Positions 50,241-63,080 of a DNA stretch of 64,000 bases are shown piece after piece (the first letter of the stretch is position 1; the number at the start of each line of letters is the position of its first letter). Source of the DNA: Agarophyton chilense (lineage: Eukaryota > Rhodophyta > Florideophyceae > Gracilariales > Gracilariaceae); contig JARGXX010000098.1 of assembly GCA_030374765.1 (NCBI GenBank), positions 682,001 through 746,000 of the forward strand. Direction: 5' to 3'. The notes under the pieces are model-generated. The model was not told the DNA's origin, searched no databases, and saw only the letters and a program-made list of their open reading frames with translations. A program made the translations under genes and the position numbers.

Positions 50241-52696
50241 GTGATCGGTCGTATATCTCACAACTTTGAAGTTCAAACATGTGTGTTATCACCGTGCGCC
50301 AAGTTTGCGGTGTCTGCTGGCAAGCACGTTGAAGTTTGGCACGTGCCCACCAGTCGTATTCCAACATTCGGTGCGTGGGGACACAAAGCCCATTTTGCAA
50401 TCAAATCGTCCTCTATCGCATGAAGCCGGGAGTCACGTCGACTTGCTGTTGCATCAGATCGGGGAGTAACTGTCTTTACTCTTTCGGAACGACAACAAGG
50501 AATTCATATCAAACCGCTTGTTTTATATGGTCATCGTAGTCCCGTGAACTTCGTTCAGTTCGTCGGCCAGAACGGACTGGTGACGATTTCAGAGGATGGA
50601 GTAATGTTCTGCTGGCGTCTACGATATAATGACGAGCGTCCCGAATACATTCCAGTCAAGTATCCATTTGTAAGCGAAACACGCAACCCTAAGCGACAGC
50701 TATTCGCCGTGCCCTTATCAGCGAAGCTCGCAAGTCGACATTTTGTCAAACGTGCATGGGCACGTACGGCAACTGGCGCATCCATTCGAGAAGGTAGGTT
50801 GGTCGTCGGCATGTGCAACGGGGTATTTGCTATTTTCGAACTGCCGGAGCACATGACGGATGAGTCACAATAATTTGATGATGGGCTCGTCGCACTTAGG
50901 AACTTAAAGCGACAGGTAATAGAAGAAGGCAATGACGTTGACGGAAATCTTGACGAAAATGATCTAAAGGAAAAGAATGTAAAAAGGATTCCATTCACCG
51001 AACTTGTGCTTCTTTATACACTATCGGTTTCTAATGGCGCTATCAATCGCATTGCTTTGAACTCTAGCGGATATTGGGTGGCATTATCCTCTTCCAACGG
51101 TCAAATTCTTATCTGGGACTGGCAAGCAGAAATTCACGTCCTAAAACAACAAGCACATACCCTCATGGCTACAACAGTTGTATTCAGTCCCGACGGTCGA
51201 GCTGTTGTTACGAGGTCGAAGGATGGACGAGTCAAACTATGGGGTGTGGCCACTGGATTTTGCGCGGCAACATTCTCAGATCATTCGGCATCTGTTACAT
51301 CACTTGCTTTTGCTGCAAATGATGTTATTATCTCTGCTTCCTTATATGGCTGCGTTAGAGCGTTCGATATTCGGCGATATCCCAACTTCCGGGTCATGGT
51401 GGGTCCGTCACCAAGAAGGCAGTTGCCTGCGTTGCAGCCGACGCGGCGGGTGAGCTTATGGCGGCGGGATGTCTTGACACATTTCAGATAATGGTATGGT
51501 CATTAGGCACTGGCCAAGTGCTTGAAATTCTAAATGGTCACAGCGGTCCAATTAGTGGAGTTTCGTTTCAGCCAGGGAGGGGCACACTTGCCAGCTCGTC
51601 GTGGGATCGCACCGTCCGGCTCTGAAATATGTACGAACGGAAAAGGACATGTGAAGTCCTAGAGCACAACAAGGAAGTCATGGATGTCACCTTTCGACTT
51701 GACGATAAGGAGCTTGCGATTTGCACCACCTCAGGGAAAATCATACTATGGGACTCGGATAGGGCCTCTGTGGCTGGCACCATAAATGGAGCTCGGGATT
51801 CTGCTCGTGGTCGACTTCGCGGGGAGATGACTGTCGCGCCTCAAAAAGGATCATTTCAAACATTGAGCTACTCTGCTGATGGAAGATTTTTGTTTGCTAG
51901 AGCCGCCTCGAAAAATGTTTGTTTCTACCACGTTAGAGAGGGGAGCCGACCAACCCTCGTCAACAAGATTGCAGCAACTCAGAATCAAGACTTTAACGGT
52001 CTGCTAGACAAGTTAAATTCAAAGAATCTAACCATAAGCGGCCATGTGATGAATATTGAAGATGATAAAGAGCACGGTGAAGACTACCAAGAGGCGCGAA
52101 TTGCAAATGGACGGTCGCTTCCAGGTGCAATGTCAGAACTAAAACTTCGTCGAAAAAAACTCTTGAAGGCGGAAATAAACTGCGTGAGAACGTGTCCTAC
52201 GGGTCGTCTATGGGCTGCAGTATCACCTGAAGGTGTTTTGGTGTATGGGGAGGATGAAGGTGAAGAAGCAGATGAGCTCTTATTTGACCCCACGAATTTG
52301 GAAGTAGATATAACTCCAAAAGCGGCAAGAAAGGCATCTGAAAAGGGTGATCACGTGAGTGCTCTCCCGCTGGCTTTGAAACTGAATCAGAGAGCCGTTT
52401 TGAACTTCGTCGTTGAAAAGGTTCTCATGGCACTCATTGATGAGGTTTCTAGGGCAGTGCCAGTTCTCTACTTCAACCAACTTGTTCTCCTGTTCGCATG
52501 GCGATTGAGCAACACTCCCCATCTCGAGTTCAACATGCACTGGGCCAAGGAATTATTTCTTTCGCATGGAGGTAGTTTGCATCGTAACATTTCGGATCCT
52601 TCGTCTGCTAATACGTTGCGATCGCTCAATCGCTCTTTTCGTGCTCGTTCTAAGCGAATTGTGTGGTTCGGGTTTTTTGCAGTTTTATCTATGTAG
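50241..52696 (+). pseudogene. PWP2/UTP1 (U3 snoRNP WD-repeat protein) pseudogene
   Basis: PWP2 is an essential WD40 protein of the small-subunit processome. Its pieces lie in order: FAVSAGKHVEVWHVPTSRIP, then YGHRSPVNFVQFVGQNGL, a TAA at 50871, LLYTLSVSNGAINRIALNSS and ILIWDWQAEIHVLKQQAHT, GVTSL-like blade SASVTSLAFAANDVIISASL, a frameshift near 51400, GQVLEILNGHSGPISGVSFQ, SSSWDRTVRL followed by TGA at 51624-51626 where Trp is expected, and a final open frame (51629-52696) with KASEKGDHVSALPLALKLNQ and HLEFNMHWAKELFLSHGG, the C-terminal PWP2 domain. N-terminal blades are missing or scrambled. At least two stops and two frameshifts rule out function, so an intact copy must exist elsewhere. 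Confidence 0.8.
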
Positions 52697-52948
52697 ACGG
52701 CTTCTCCATTTCTTTGGTGAAAGTGTTGGGCGGGATCTTCTGGTTTGGGCTCTTGCAGAAGTAAAGGGGTAGTTTCATCGTTAGATGGATTCTGAAAAAG
52801 AGGTCTTGCGGAGGCGTCAACGTACCATCTCAAAGAAATCGGTGAACACATGTGTTTTCCTCCATCCTAAGTAAGTTGAAGAATCTACCACCGCTCCTGG
52901 CATACATTCCAAGCACTTGAAATCTTCACACACGTGACTTATGAAAAG

Positions 52949-53871
52949 TTACTGAAGCTTCTTTGTCAAAACCTCTATTAGTCCTATCCTCCGCTGTCGT
53001 TCGGAACGATCCAAATTGCGCTCTTCTTTTTCCATATCGAACCTCTTTTCTTCGAGAGTAAATCTACGGTTTCTTTCTTCCTTCAAAGCCTAGAATCTTT
53101 CAAATTCTTTTGCACTTCTCTCTCATTCTACCTGCAATTGTTCCTGCTCCAATTTAAATATCTTTTTTGTTCAAATTGATGGCGCACTTTCGATCGTTAC
53201 ATAATAAGACTATTCATCGCAATATTCGAGTTTGATGCTTCCGAACGTCGGGCTCGTTTCTTGCCACTTGATCTAGAAGAAGTCAATTTTACATGAGTGA
53301 ACGTGTCGCATTTCTTTCTCTTCAAGGCTTGATCTCGTATCTTTTCTCCCGCGGCGATCAGTATCATTTCTGTTTTGCTCAGTTCTTCCTTCTCCACTTT
53401 CGTAGCTTCATTTTTCTCGTCAATTTCATGAATCAGATCATCCAGAAGCGCCTCCTTTTCTCCATAGGTTTCGACTATACCAGTAGCAGATTCATTCCTT
53501 TTTACTTCCGCTCGTCGAAGAACGACAAGACGTTTGAACCGGTCGATTAGTGTTTTATGAAAGGGTGTATGCATAGAACAAAGCGCACAATTCGGCACAA
53601 GTTTCAAGAACGTGTTATGAACTTTTTCGAAAAGTATATCTGTCTTACCCCAAGCTGGTATGTGTGCATCTGCATTGCGAACAGCGCGAAGAAGGAATAG
53701 ATCGTATGGGGCAGAAACCCAAAAACGTTTTTGTTTAGAGTTCGAAGCCTGTTTCTCGGATGGCATTTTGACATGTTTGACGATTTTTTGAATGAATTTC
53801 GGATCTCCACAAGGTTCTATCTCATATTTTGTAGAGTGCACAGAGTTGGATGGTTGTATAGATTTTTTCAT
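52949..53871 (-). CDS. SANT/Myb-like DNA-binding protein of transposon type
   Basis: The main frame (53871-53197) is intact, 224 residues from ATG 53871. It contains a SANT-like helical region, RFWVSAPYDLFLLRAVRNAD to FHKTLIDRFKRLVVLRRAEV, followed by NESATGIVETYGEKEALLDD and a long charged helix. This layout (RF..L...F.R, SATG..EE.....LL..I) is that of Myb/SANT accessory proteins common in oomycete-type transposons. Downstream, in a shifted frame to about 52950, lies EERNRRFTLEEKRFDMEKEE, the usual C-terminal coiled coil, so the original protein was longer and a stop or frameshift near 53190 has trimmed it. Unlike its neighbours it keeps an uninterrupted DNA-binding part. Confidence 0.55.
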
Positions 53872-55623
53872 GACGGAAAGAACCCAGAACGAGCTTCCAG
53901 AAAGCTACTCTGCACCTGCAAACGCTATACCACCACCAACTCGTATGAAATGACTTTTGTACGAGACGTGGTAGGCAAATCTCGAGCAGTTTGTACCCAC
54001 GAAGAACAGGTTTGTAACCTGTAACTTCTGTCTACCATATTTGTACGAGAATTGGGTTTGCGTAAATCCTCTATTGATGGTTGTTTTGGGCAAAATCGTT
54101 GGCTAACTTATACCCGTCCATTAGAATTCGATAGAAGTTGAAAAGGTTGGCGCTTTATCCGAAAAAATCCGTTTTGAAACGAAAATATTTCGAATTCCGT
54201 TTGTATTTGTTCGAAATGTTTTGTATTTCATTCGAACATCATTTGGGTAGTGACTTAATAGGGTTTGCGCAAACCCAGATTACAATGAACGTGCTAAGCC
54301 ACCCCAGTGTCTTTAGCTGCCAGAAAGATTTTAACCCAAAACCGGACAGGACCGGCTTTGAAGCAGGTATTCCGGTGTCAAAAACCTACCGGTAACATTC
54401 TTTATTGAGAGAGGTCTGAAAACTAGTTCTATCTACGCAGAACTGTGAGAAAAATGTGGAACAACTGTGACTACCTTTCCGAAAAGAAATTATGAACACT
54501 TTTCAAATAAAGTAGTTGTATCCCAAAAACACTTTGTTTCTGCCCTTCACAAAGGCCCGCAATCGCTTTTTCGCGCATTTTACGTTAAGGACAATATGTG
54601 CAACCCTCCAATATCACCAATCATAACAACACAAGCCAAACAAAGACCGCAACCTACGAAACACCCCAAACCGCTCACAAAGTCATTGACGGGGAACTAT
54701 TCGACATCACCGCACGGCTCAAAACAAAGAGCACAACTTCCGCTCCTGCTTTTAGAGCATTAACCTCATTCTGACGAAGTTTTTGACATTTGAAGCAGTA
54801 TTTTGCGCAAATTCTTCTTCACAATACAACCATTAGTCATGGTACCACGGTTTTCGAATAAAACAGAGTATTGTTTATTCTCTTTTCCACGAAGATGGCG
54901 CTGCTCTACTTCAAAGTCTTTCTACTTCGCCCTCTTTGCCGCCTACTTTCGATGCTTTTCATTTTTTTTGTTTTGCATTAGAGTAGTCTTGCTGTGGTTT
55001 TACCTTTACAGGGTTTCTTTCCCAAGTAGTTCTTGAATTATATCACCTACAGTTTTATATTTGGCTGGGATCTTACAATCCAAAGCAACTGACTTTGAGA
55101 GTTCGTAATCGTTACCCAGAATATCCTTTTCAGTTTCAACTGCGATAATAGTATTGCTTTATATTTGTCGGCTGTTTTAACATACTTCAAAAGCTCCCGG
55201 GGGGTTTCAAAATTCAACTCAATACTTTTGCTGCCGTTAAAAATAGTGAATCCCTTTTCATACACTTCACGGTCGGTTCGGGGCTCTTAAACCCATGAAA
55301 ATCTTTCAGCGACTGACTCGCATTTGTGATCTGTAGCTTCGAACTCTTGAAGGGGTTTTCTTTGAAACGGTTGAGGTTTTTTATTTCGAATGAAGAAAAA
55401 ACTCCAAACTTCAAATGAGGACTTTATATGAGGGCTTTTTTTGGTATGCTGAGCTAAAATGGCGCATGAAAGGTTGAATTGTGGAGTTCTTATTTTCGGG
55501 ACAGCTGAGCGAAAGAAGTCATCTTTAATGAAGCGAATAGTGTTCTTGAAGGATTTTTCTATGCGACGATACCATGGTTACAATATAAAGGATGTCTTTA
55601 CAGGTTTTACTACGGGTAAACAG
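53872..55623. other. No recognisable gene
   Basis: AT-rich sequence. Minus-strand traces near 55200-55600 may be the far end of the pogo-like transposase but are too broken to align. Confidence 0.4.
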
Positions 55624-56513
55624 TTATTCTTCTCGCACTGCATAACCCAGCATATTCCTTTCCTCGGAGATTGCCCATCCATTGAAAGTAAGTACCACTT
55701 TGACAACAGTACATGTTTTCGAACAAAGGTGTAAACATGCGTTTTGAATTATCTCCAGTAGTTGGCTACTTATGAAACTGTTTTTCGAGAAAGTTACGAC
55801 GGCATTTTTACACATCCAGTTTGAACTTTTAAAGGCATCACAGAATTTCAAGCTTTTGACATAGACGGCGGGAAGGGGCTCAATCTATCGAGCGACAATG
55901 AAAAACGAAAGTGCCTTCAAACCAGATGCAGAACCAACAATAACAGCTATTTTGCGCTTTGCAACCTCCTGCTTTTTTGAGGGCTACTTTGAATCCACCG
56001 TCCTTGACATTCGTAGCTTCACACTCTTTAGTCGCTTTTCTACAGGTTTCATCAACGGCTATTTCGTTCATATCCCAAATGCGAGAAGGATCGGCGAGAA
56101 GTACAAAATGTTCACCACTCAATTGCTTCAGAACATCAAAGAAGGTTTTAATGTGACAGTTCTTTTCTTCCTTTAGCTTAGCATTATCTTTTGGATAGGA
56201 GGTTTTGGAAGAAAGTTCACGATGGCGGGCTCAATATGAACGGACTGCCTCATCAGAAGAATATCCTTTTCCATCCTTTTCTACAATCTGCGGAAATCCT
56301 TTTCATGATACATTTGAGACATTAACTATAGGTTTCTAATCCTATTTCGGCGGCCTGAATCATTTGCAAAACAGCCAGCTGCTTCTCTGCGGCTGCTAAT
56401 ACTGCTTGAGCTCCACTTCCAAAGCGGATCTCATCCGAAAGATGATAGTCAAGCTCATAGTTGTTCTTGGTGTCGTCGAGCTTGCTCAGAGTGTACAATA
56501 AGCATTTTGACAT
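55624..56513 (-). pseudogene. Pogo/Tigger-like DDE transposase remnant
   Basis: Minus-strand fragments in order read: GSGAQAVLAAAEKQLAVLQM (56420 region), a block around 56122-55880 with DPSRIWDMNEIAVDE, where pogo-family proteins have IWN.DETG and the catalytic Asp is now Asn, then CEATNVKDGGFKVALKKAGG, and AVVTFSKNSFISSQLLEIIQ with VLTFNGWAISEERNM, corresponding to the GW.T...F..WL and lDGh.sH blocks. Several stops and frame changes intervene. Family assignment rests on the order of motifs rather than close identity. Confidence 0.45.
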
Positions 56514-58501
56514 TGTCGTAAGTTAAGCAATGGATCTTATTGAGTAGTTTTGTGTCCTGTTCTTGAGCATCCGTACGGCGAGCTGCTTCATTTGTCGACG
56601 ATTTGCTGCGGTTTCAAGAGTAATTCTATGGTGGACTGTCTGTCAGCGCATGGACAATTCCATTTTGACTATTTTTGGCACTCGTGGGGTTTCAAGAGCT
56701 GGTATGAGAAAAGCGAAGCATTCCTCAGTGACGGGAATTGGCCTGACAATGACCTCTACGATCAATAGTTGTATGTGCTGAGAGCTGTTACGTTTGAAAG
56801 TGGCGCGGTTTTACATTCAATCTCCTTTTTTCAATGAGGCAAAGACATTGGTTGAAACAGATTCAGAAATGGTTCAGCATAGACAGCGATAGAGCATAAA
56901 GGAGACTGTTTCCCAATGATGACCTTTTTGCATTGATAGTGTTTTGGGGATGGTACATTTGTCACAGAAAAAGATATCGCAAGAACAGACTTTACACACT
57001 GAGACAGAACGGTAAAAACAAAGCAGCGCAGTGCTCAAATAACGTCATAATCGGAACAGAAATACTGTTCCAAACCTATTATAAGTAAAACAGACCGCAT
57101 GCGACGGCTGCAAGATGGATAAAGAAAAGCAACACATATCCGCGTTTAAATATTGGACCACAACATTTGCCGACTTGGCCATTACTCCGAGCAACTGCCC
57201 CTTATAATAATGCTTCAACGCAAAACGTCTGATTTTCAATTCCTCCGAGTAAACTCACTGAAAAAATCAAAGAAAGGAAACCTTATGAATGGCCAGTACT
57301 CTGGATCAATAATAATGACCTTAAACTAACTCACACGTAGTATCTATCAGTGCATTGAAAATAAGTTTCTCAACACTAGCACTTAGAATTCTATTTTAGA
57401 AAAACAATACAAAAATTGAGCGTTAGCACGAAAAACATGTTCATGGTGCCTGTGTTGATCGCTGTTTTTGTAAAAATCTATAAAAACAATCAAACCGATA
57501 CAGGCTCTACAATCTATGTAGTGCTCAATAGCAACGATAAAAATCTTCTGGTTTCTCTTAGAAGTGCTCTTTATTTTTTAAACCAAAGAATGGTTAATCC
57601 TCTGCTGAAAAACACTTTCTTGCATGATCAGAGTCAGTACCAGCCACATCTCACTGCTTCGCATCCCTATAATCCTCCCCTTCCACTGAGCTCGTGTGTC
57701 TCACGTACCTCCGTATCTGGAGTATTATCTCTTCTTTACACGTATCGTTCCTCTTCTCAGGTTCCCCTGATAATCCTCTTTTATAGGCCTTCTTTCAAGG
57801 GCCGTCGCTTGCAAAGCGACGCCCGCTTCCTGCGTTTTTTCTGTGTACATCCACCTGCTATCGAGTAAGCTACAGTCCTTAGTGGTGTACCACAGCTCGA
57901 ATCGAAATCATCAAAATGACCGGAGCATTGGATGCCTCCCCACAATTCTGGGAGCGACTGTTAGTTATTGAAGTCTCCGTACCGAAGGGTTTTCTAGACA
58001 CTTTTATCCAATGGATCCAAATGTGATGCTTATAAATTATTTGGAAAGCAACCGCGATTGAAAAGAAGCACATACACGAGATCGGCTCAACCCTTGCAAT
58101 TCTGGATGCTGCTTTTTATTGAATTGCTTAGAGAAGAAAAACATCAAGAAGAAGTTGGAAATTTTCATCTGGCGAGGTGAACCCAGCCGGAGAGTCTTTA
58201 CAGGGATGAAACGACGAAGTCGAGTTTAAGATCAAAATCACCTCCTTGCCACCATTACAGAAGGGTAGGGTAAATTGGTTGTCCGTGAAACGGTATGTAT
58301 GTGCCCTCCACCAAGGTCACGAGTCCATGATATTGGCAGGCACGGCGATGCCGGTGCGAGTCACCAGTAGCAGGAGAACAACCTAAGAGAAAGAAGAAAA
58401 AAATGGAAGGGATTAGAAAAGGAAAGTGTGGGATGTCTACTAGAGTAGAGATGTGAGGACAAGGCCGGGAACAATCCACACACAAGTAACGACCGCAACT
58501 G
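56514..58501. other. No recognisable gene
   Basis: AT-rich region with short frames. 57640-57860 is C/T-rich on the plus strand like a gene leader, but no gene follows it. Confidence 0.35.
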
Positions 58502-58780
58502 TTAATAAAAACATCCAATACTGACCCTCTTTAACTCTGCGGGGATGTTAGAGCACTCGTAGGCAAAAGCGGGAAAACCGACACTGTAAGCTTCGGTCCG
58601 GGTGGTCATCTTCAACCGCAGACAAGAGATCCTCCGACTTGGTTTCCTCACGGTTTTCAGTCTAACGTGTTCGGTCTTTTGTATGTCTCCCTGGTAGAGA
58701 TTAGTCCAAACAGTCGCGTCCATACCCTCCAAGTAAAAGTGGCGGTGCGCACGGATAAGTTCCGGGTTCGGGTTGTCCAT
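58502..58780 (-). pseudogene. Unrecognised frame with possible downstream membrane span
   Basis: A frame from ATG 58780 encodes 92 residues (MDNPNPELIRAHRHFYLEGM, WTNLYQGDIQKTEHVRLKTV, VGFPAFAYECSNIPAELKR). In another frame just past its end, YWMFLLTVAVVTCVWIVPGL looks like a membrane span, so an intron or frameshift may separate two parts of one membrane protein. No family recognised. It lies within transposon debris. Confidence 0.3.
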
Positions 58781-59229
58781 CTTGTTTGGCTATGAGTTCT
58801 GTACTCTAGAAATTTTTCTTGTAAAACTTTTCCGTTTCCAACGGTTCTTCTTCCATGCTTTCTTACCCCGTCCAGCCGCGGTGGTATCTTTTTCAAACTT
58901 GTGCACTAGGCAGAGTAATTTTTATTGCGGTTTCCGCACAGCCGTGTTACTGGGCCACTTTTGATCATAGAGAGGTATTGAACTGGCTTCCATGTATGCT
59001 TTTATCGGTCAAATTCGTGAAAACGGCTTTGTGATATTCTACTTCGTCGGAAGAACCGATGGGTTGGTTTATCGCAAATTGGCTGTTTGAACTCTTGAGT
59101 GTAAGGTGTACTCAATGAGATGAAATGAATTGGCGTCCCGCACAGAATGACTAGAGGCAGGATATAATGATGGATCACGGGGTGGCACGAGTCGAGCAGC
59201 TGGCTACGGCAGGCACGCATTTCCGACTC

Positions 59230-59740
59230 TTTTCAGAGGGATTCCATACTGGCAACGGCGCATGTAGTGGCGATCAACGTGTCGGGTTTTACTAGCCTTT
59301 GTATCTAGAAGTATATAAAGGATCATACCAATACGCTGGCCACTAGATATTACTTATATATTATTTCGTCAATCACCATTCTACATAGTATATAAGGTAC
59401 CAGAGGTAAGCGCCGAATCTAAGTAAAGAAAGCATTATGAAGATCATGACCCTTCTTTTTCTCGCATAGAATCCTTGAATCGGAGATCCGAAAGAACTAT
59501 GATAGAGATTCAGTCCAAATTTACTTCTCGAGTCGTCCCGTAGCCTACGATCCATCCACGTTCTACAGTTACACTGTTCATCCTCGCTAGCGAGTAGTGG
59601 CTTTATAACCCACTGCCAGTTAGCTGATTTGGTAGCTCTACCACCCCTTTCTTTTCGCCACAAGCACCACTTTGGCGGTTTAAACTCTGTTCCAGGAGTC
59701 TGCTTTTACCACAAGACTGGATAATACACAGAGAAAATAG
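59230..59740 (+). mobile_element. LTR copy C, strongly diverged
   Basis: Blocks shared with copy B in the same orientation and order include ACTGGCAACGGCG with GTAGTGG (59250-59272), CGGAGATCCG (59479-59488), GCTAGCGAGTAG (59586-59597) and CTCTACCACC with CACAAGCACC (59635-59670). The rest is much altered. No primer site follows. Similarity is visible by eye but weak. Confidence 0.5.
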
Positions 59741-60527
59741 AGGCTTGAATGTGAGATGGGGCATCCGATTGAAGTCTCATGGCACCATTGGAAGGAATTG
59801 TGAGCTCTTTCCGGTCCAGACCGTGATGGGAATGGATAAATAAAGTCCGTAGGCCTTAATAGTTATCAAAACGCAGACTTCCGCCATCGGTGGTATTACG
59901 GTTTCGCGAACGACTCGCACTTCGTTTAATATAGTGCTCTGAGCGGCAATCGGTTGTGGCGAACGTTGATAAAATGGTACGGACGACCCATATTTGGATG
60001 CGAAAATGGCAATTTGTCGGCAGTGTCGAAGGAGGACCGTGGGAAACGGTACTTTGAAACGGAAATCACTGACCTTAACCTGTAATGGTAAAATGGCAAT
60101 AATATCTTTACGGTTCCGCGATTTGTTAGTAATATTTGGAACTGAACGCAGAATTGTCTTATACTTCTATTGCGATAGATTATGTCGTTCGTGGGTGAGA
60201 TTAGGTGCCGCGCTTGTATCGCGGATCCCAGTGACGGGACACATGCCAGTTGAACGCAAACTGACGGAAAGAATGATTTGTAATTCGTGCTTTTTAGGCG
60301 CCCGATCGGGTCATCCGATCATTATTCGTCTACAATGCAAATTTGGTTCGGCTCATTCAAGTTCCGTTTCGGATTTTCTTTGTCCGGCTACGCGAGGCAC
60401 ACTGTTCCGGAATGGACGTGCGCGCCACTACGAACCTTCTTGTTCGTTTAGCGACTGCGACGCTCAAGACTGACCTCTGAGTACAATGCCGATCAGTTTC
60501 ATCTGCTGAGACTACGCGAATGACCTG
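59741..60527. other. No recognisable gene
   Basis: A plus-strand frame of 159 codons (59994-60473) is open but shows no motif or good start; probably chance. Confidence 0.35.
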
Positions 60528-61307
60528 TCACCTCGACGCGCTATGAGTATCAGCGAATGATTCGACGTACCGTGCGAGTGCATCGTAACCGAAAGCAAGA
60601 TTCGTCATGACGTGGTTGCCTACTTTGGAATGGATGATGGGGAGGAGTCCCTCGCCAAAAACTGATACCAAACGACGATCGCAAATTGCAATTCCGCACC
60701 ATGGTGCCCTTTGTCCACAATTTCTTGACATATTCTGTCTCGGATATGGCCGATAACTGTTGGGGAAAGGTGACCTAGTTGAACGCGTTGGCAATAATCT
60801 CGGTCATCACATATGTATGCAGCAGGAAGTTGACCACTTTGGAATAGGTTGTGAGGGACTCGCGAAGCTCTACGTTTACAGCACCGGATCCCCCCGGAAT
60901 AAGAGATTGAACAAGTGCAGGCGCGGGACGGGTAAAAAAATCTTAAAGCATCAAAGCGCTTCAATTTTCGTAGGTATGTTTTGTTTTCATGCGATCTTAA
61001 CCCGCTGCAGGAAGTTCAGAAACGATATCGGGTCCGAGCCAGAAAATAAATGCCTCTGCATTCGGGTATTTAAATTCATTCGGGAAAGTGGATTCTTATC
61101 AGCCCCACAAGAGTCGTAGGTATCCGACAGCTTAAAGAGAAACAACATGCGGTAGTTCACCAATTCGACAAACAGTTCATCCAGGTGCTTACTGCGCGTA
61201 AGCACGGGCCTTTCCGAGCGGGACCAACACCGAGCAAACTGGCCATGTGCAGAAATCCGGCAGTCGGCTTCGCTGTTTGCTTGGGAATGAACATCCAAAG
61301 ACAGCAA
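60528..61307 (-). pseudogene. LTR-retrotransposon Gag remnant
   Basis: Minus-strand pieces read MQRHLFSGSDPISFLNFLQR (near 61040), then SGAVNVELRESLTTYSKVVN, FLLHTYVMTEIIANAFN (about 60790-60860) and ETEYVKKLWTKGTMVRNCN. The order FTG.DPIS.L.FL, ..YP.VVN.LL..YA.., ..E...A..R.K..RC GN is that of Gag capsid domains in oomycete-like and algal LTR elements. Several stops interrupt it. No polymerase region follows, and LTR copy C lies in the opposite orientation, so they are probably from different insertions. Confidence 0.45.
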
Positions 61308-62859
61308 ACAGTCGAAATCGGAGTGCTGATCGGAAGATATTTGCTTTTTGCAAAGTCCGTGGCTTTTTTAGGGACGGCTCCTGCGACCCTAATCGAAGGG
61401 TATGCCCGATTTTACGCGAGGTTTGCGGTGGCTCCTCTAATTGTTCGTTGAGCCGTTGGAATCATCATCCGCCTTGTGGGTTGGCGGGCGGGTTACTGAC
61501 CGAATGTATCATCTACTTTTCCATCGTGTCCACTCGGATCTCACTGGCGTGTCAGTGTACCATATCCGTTCGGCCTGTAATAAATTTGGGTGAGAGCTGC
61601 TGCTCAATACCAGACTATCAAATAGCCACCCGGCTCTCCTGTACATTCCGTCTGGTGACTTCAGACAAGTATTGAGAGAGGACCTGCTTAATCGCCATTT
61701 AAATAAGCAATAGATCCGTTTATAACATGTCAAAATAAGCTTGTTTAGATACTTCTAGATCACTTTTGGTAGATATATACGATTTTTCTACAGATTTGAG
61801 AAAGCACAGAAGGCTAAAGCTCATCCCATCGAACTTGGGACAAAATACGTTACGAACTGTAATTTGTGGGCTTGCGGGTCGCTCGCAAAAGAAAAATCAC
61901 AGTGGTCGCAATAGACGTTAAGCCTCTTTCCAGAGTTTTGACAGAAGGTGAAAGAAGAACTCGTGAGAAGTACTTCGCAAGGTTTCTTTAGCGGACGGCC
62001 ATGGACTTGTGCGCAACTTTATGGGCTCCAGTAGGAAACCGAAGTGGGGTTTGTAACTCCAGCCACATAAGACAAATTATACCAGAGGGCTTCTATGTCA
62101 GTGATACTTATACGGTTGTGTGTGAATCGTTACAATGTTGACGTTTTTCTCATTGGTGAGTTGCAAGTTTAAACTTTAGCACTTATAAGTTTGAAGGTCA
62201 GTGTAGAATCTTTGTGGGAATTTATATGGATAAGTAGAATGAAAAAGTTAAAATAAGGTATTTGGATTACAAAAAAAATACGAAAAGTTTAAGAAAGACT
62301 TAATAATTGTCTAGGGCATGATCTAGTCATAATTATGCATCTAGTATAAAAATTAAAAAAACAGTCCAAATTATATCAGCATGGATGCTAAACTGCGCAA
62401 ACAACCACGACAATATCTCAGAGGTGCTTACTGTTTTCTTTAAAAAGTGGCGGCTGAGCTCAAGTACTTGGTTACACCGAGGTTCAAGCCCTACTTTAAC
62501 GCCTTAACAAATCCGACGAATTAATAAGTAAATTGCTAAATCTGCATCTGTTTCCATCCACGTGTATAGTACTGCTTTGGCACTCACACTTGTACATCGT
62601 GCGCACCTACGCTCGGAACTCTTACCGCGCCACGTGTTCAACGGCCTTGTCCACAGCCTTGTCTAAAATGTGTTGCATTCTATGCATCTACCTACAGATC
62701 TGTGAGTGGAAGACGCTGCCTCTCAACTTCACTCTATCGTCGTCGTCGCTTCGCTTTAGTCCTTTTCTGTTACTTTAATGCTGTTGGACAAGATCCACTC
62801 GGTCGTCACTAAAGGGCTTGGGCAAGCGCTCTTTCTTTTCGCATTACAAGCGAATGTGA
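61308..62859. other. AT-rich, no recognisable gene
   Basis: 61700-62530 is the most AT-rich part of the window with no open frame of note. A tRNA-like B box near 62489 was considered and rejected. Confidence 0.45.
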
Positions 62860-63080
62860 CTCATCGAGCTACACTTTAGTATAGTGAGCTACACCGATGA
62901 GGCAATTACACCACGTGGTGGACCTGGATGGTGGCCTGCATGCGCCGTGTACTACAGTACTTTATTTTGCAATTAGCTTAGCTTTTCGCTAATTTAGTAA
63001 TACTTAGATAAGAGTAAGTTGATAGGGAGGCGCACCTCAAGTGCACCTCCTTCTGGCCACGTGGCGAGGAGCGCCACCGC
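62860..63080 (+). repeat. Hairpin-rich block, possible repeat-element end
   Basis: Contains an imperfect long palindrome at about 62858-62899 (CATCG...CGATG outside, CACT...AGTG inside) and a 10-bp hairpin with one mismatch, 63026-63035 with 63041-63050. An AT-rich box (62960-63020) separates them, much as in the block at 31809-32275. Confidence 0.4.

Noticed and set aside
57416-57868. Plus-strand frame of 150 codons
   Set aside because: No ATG at its head, pyrimidine-rich composition and no motif.
62440-62500. GGTTCAAGCCC resembling a B box, with a possible A box before it
   Set aside because: Two mismatches to the B box and no T stem or acceptor stem; no tRNA fold.
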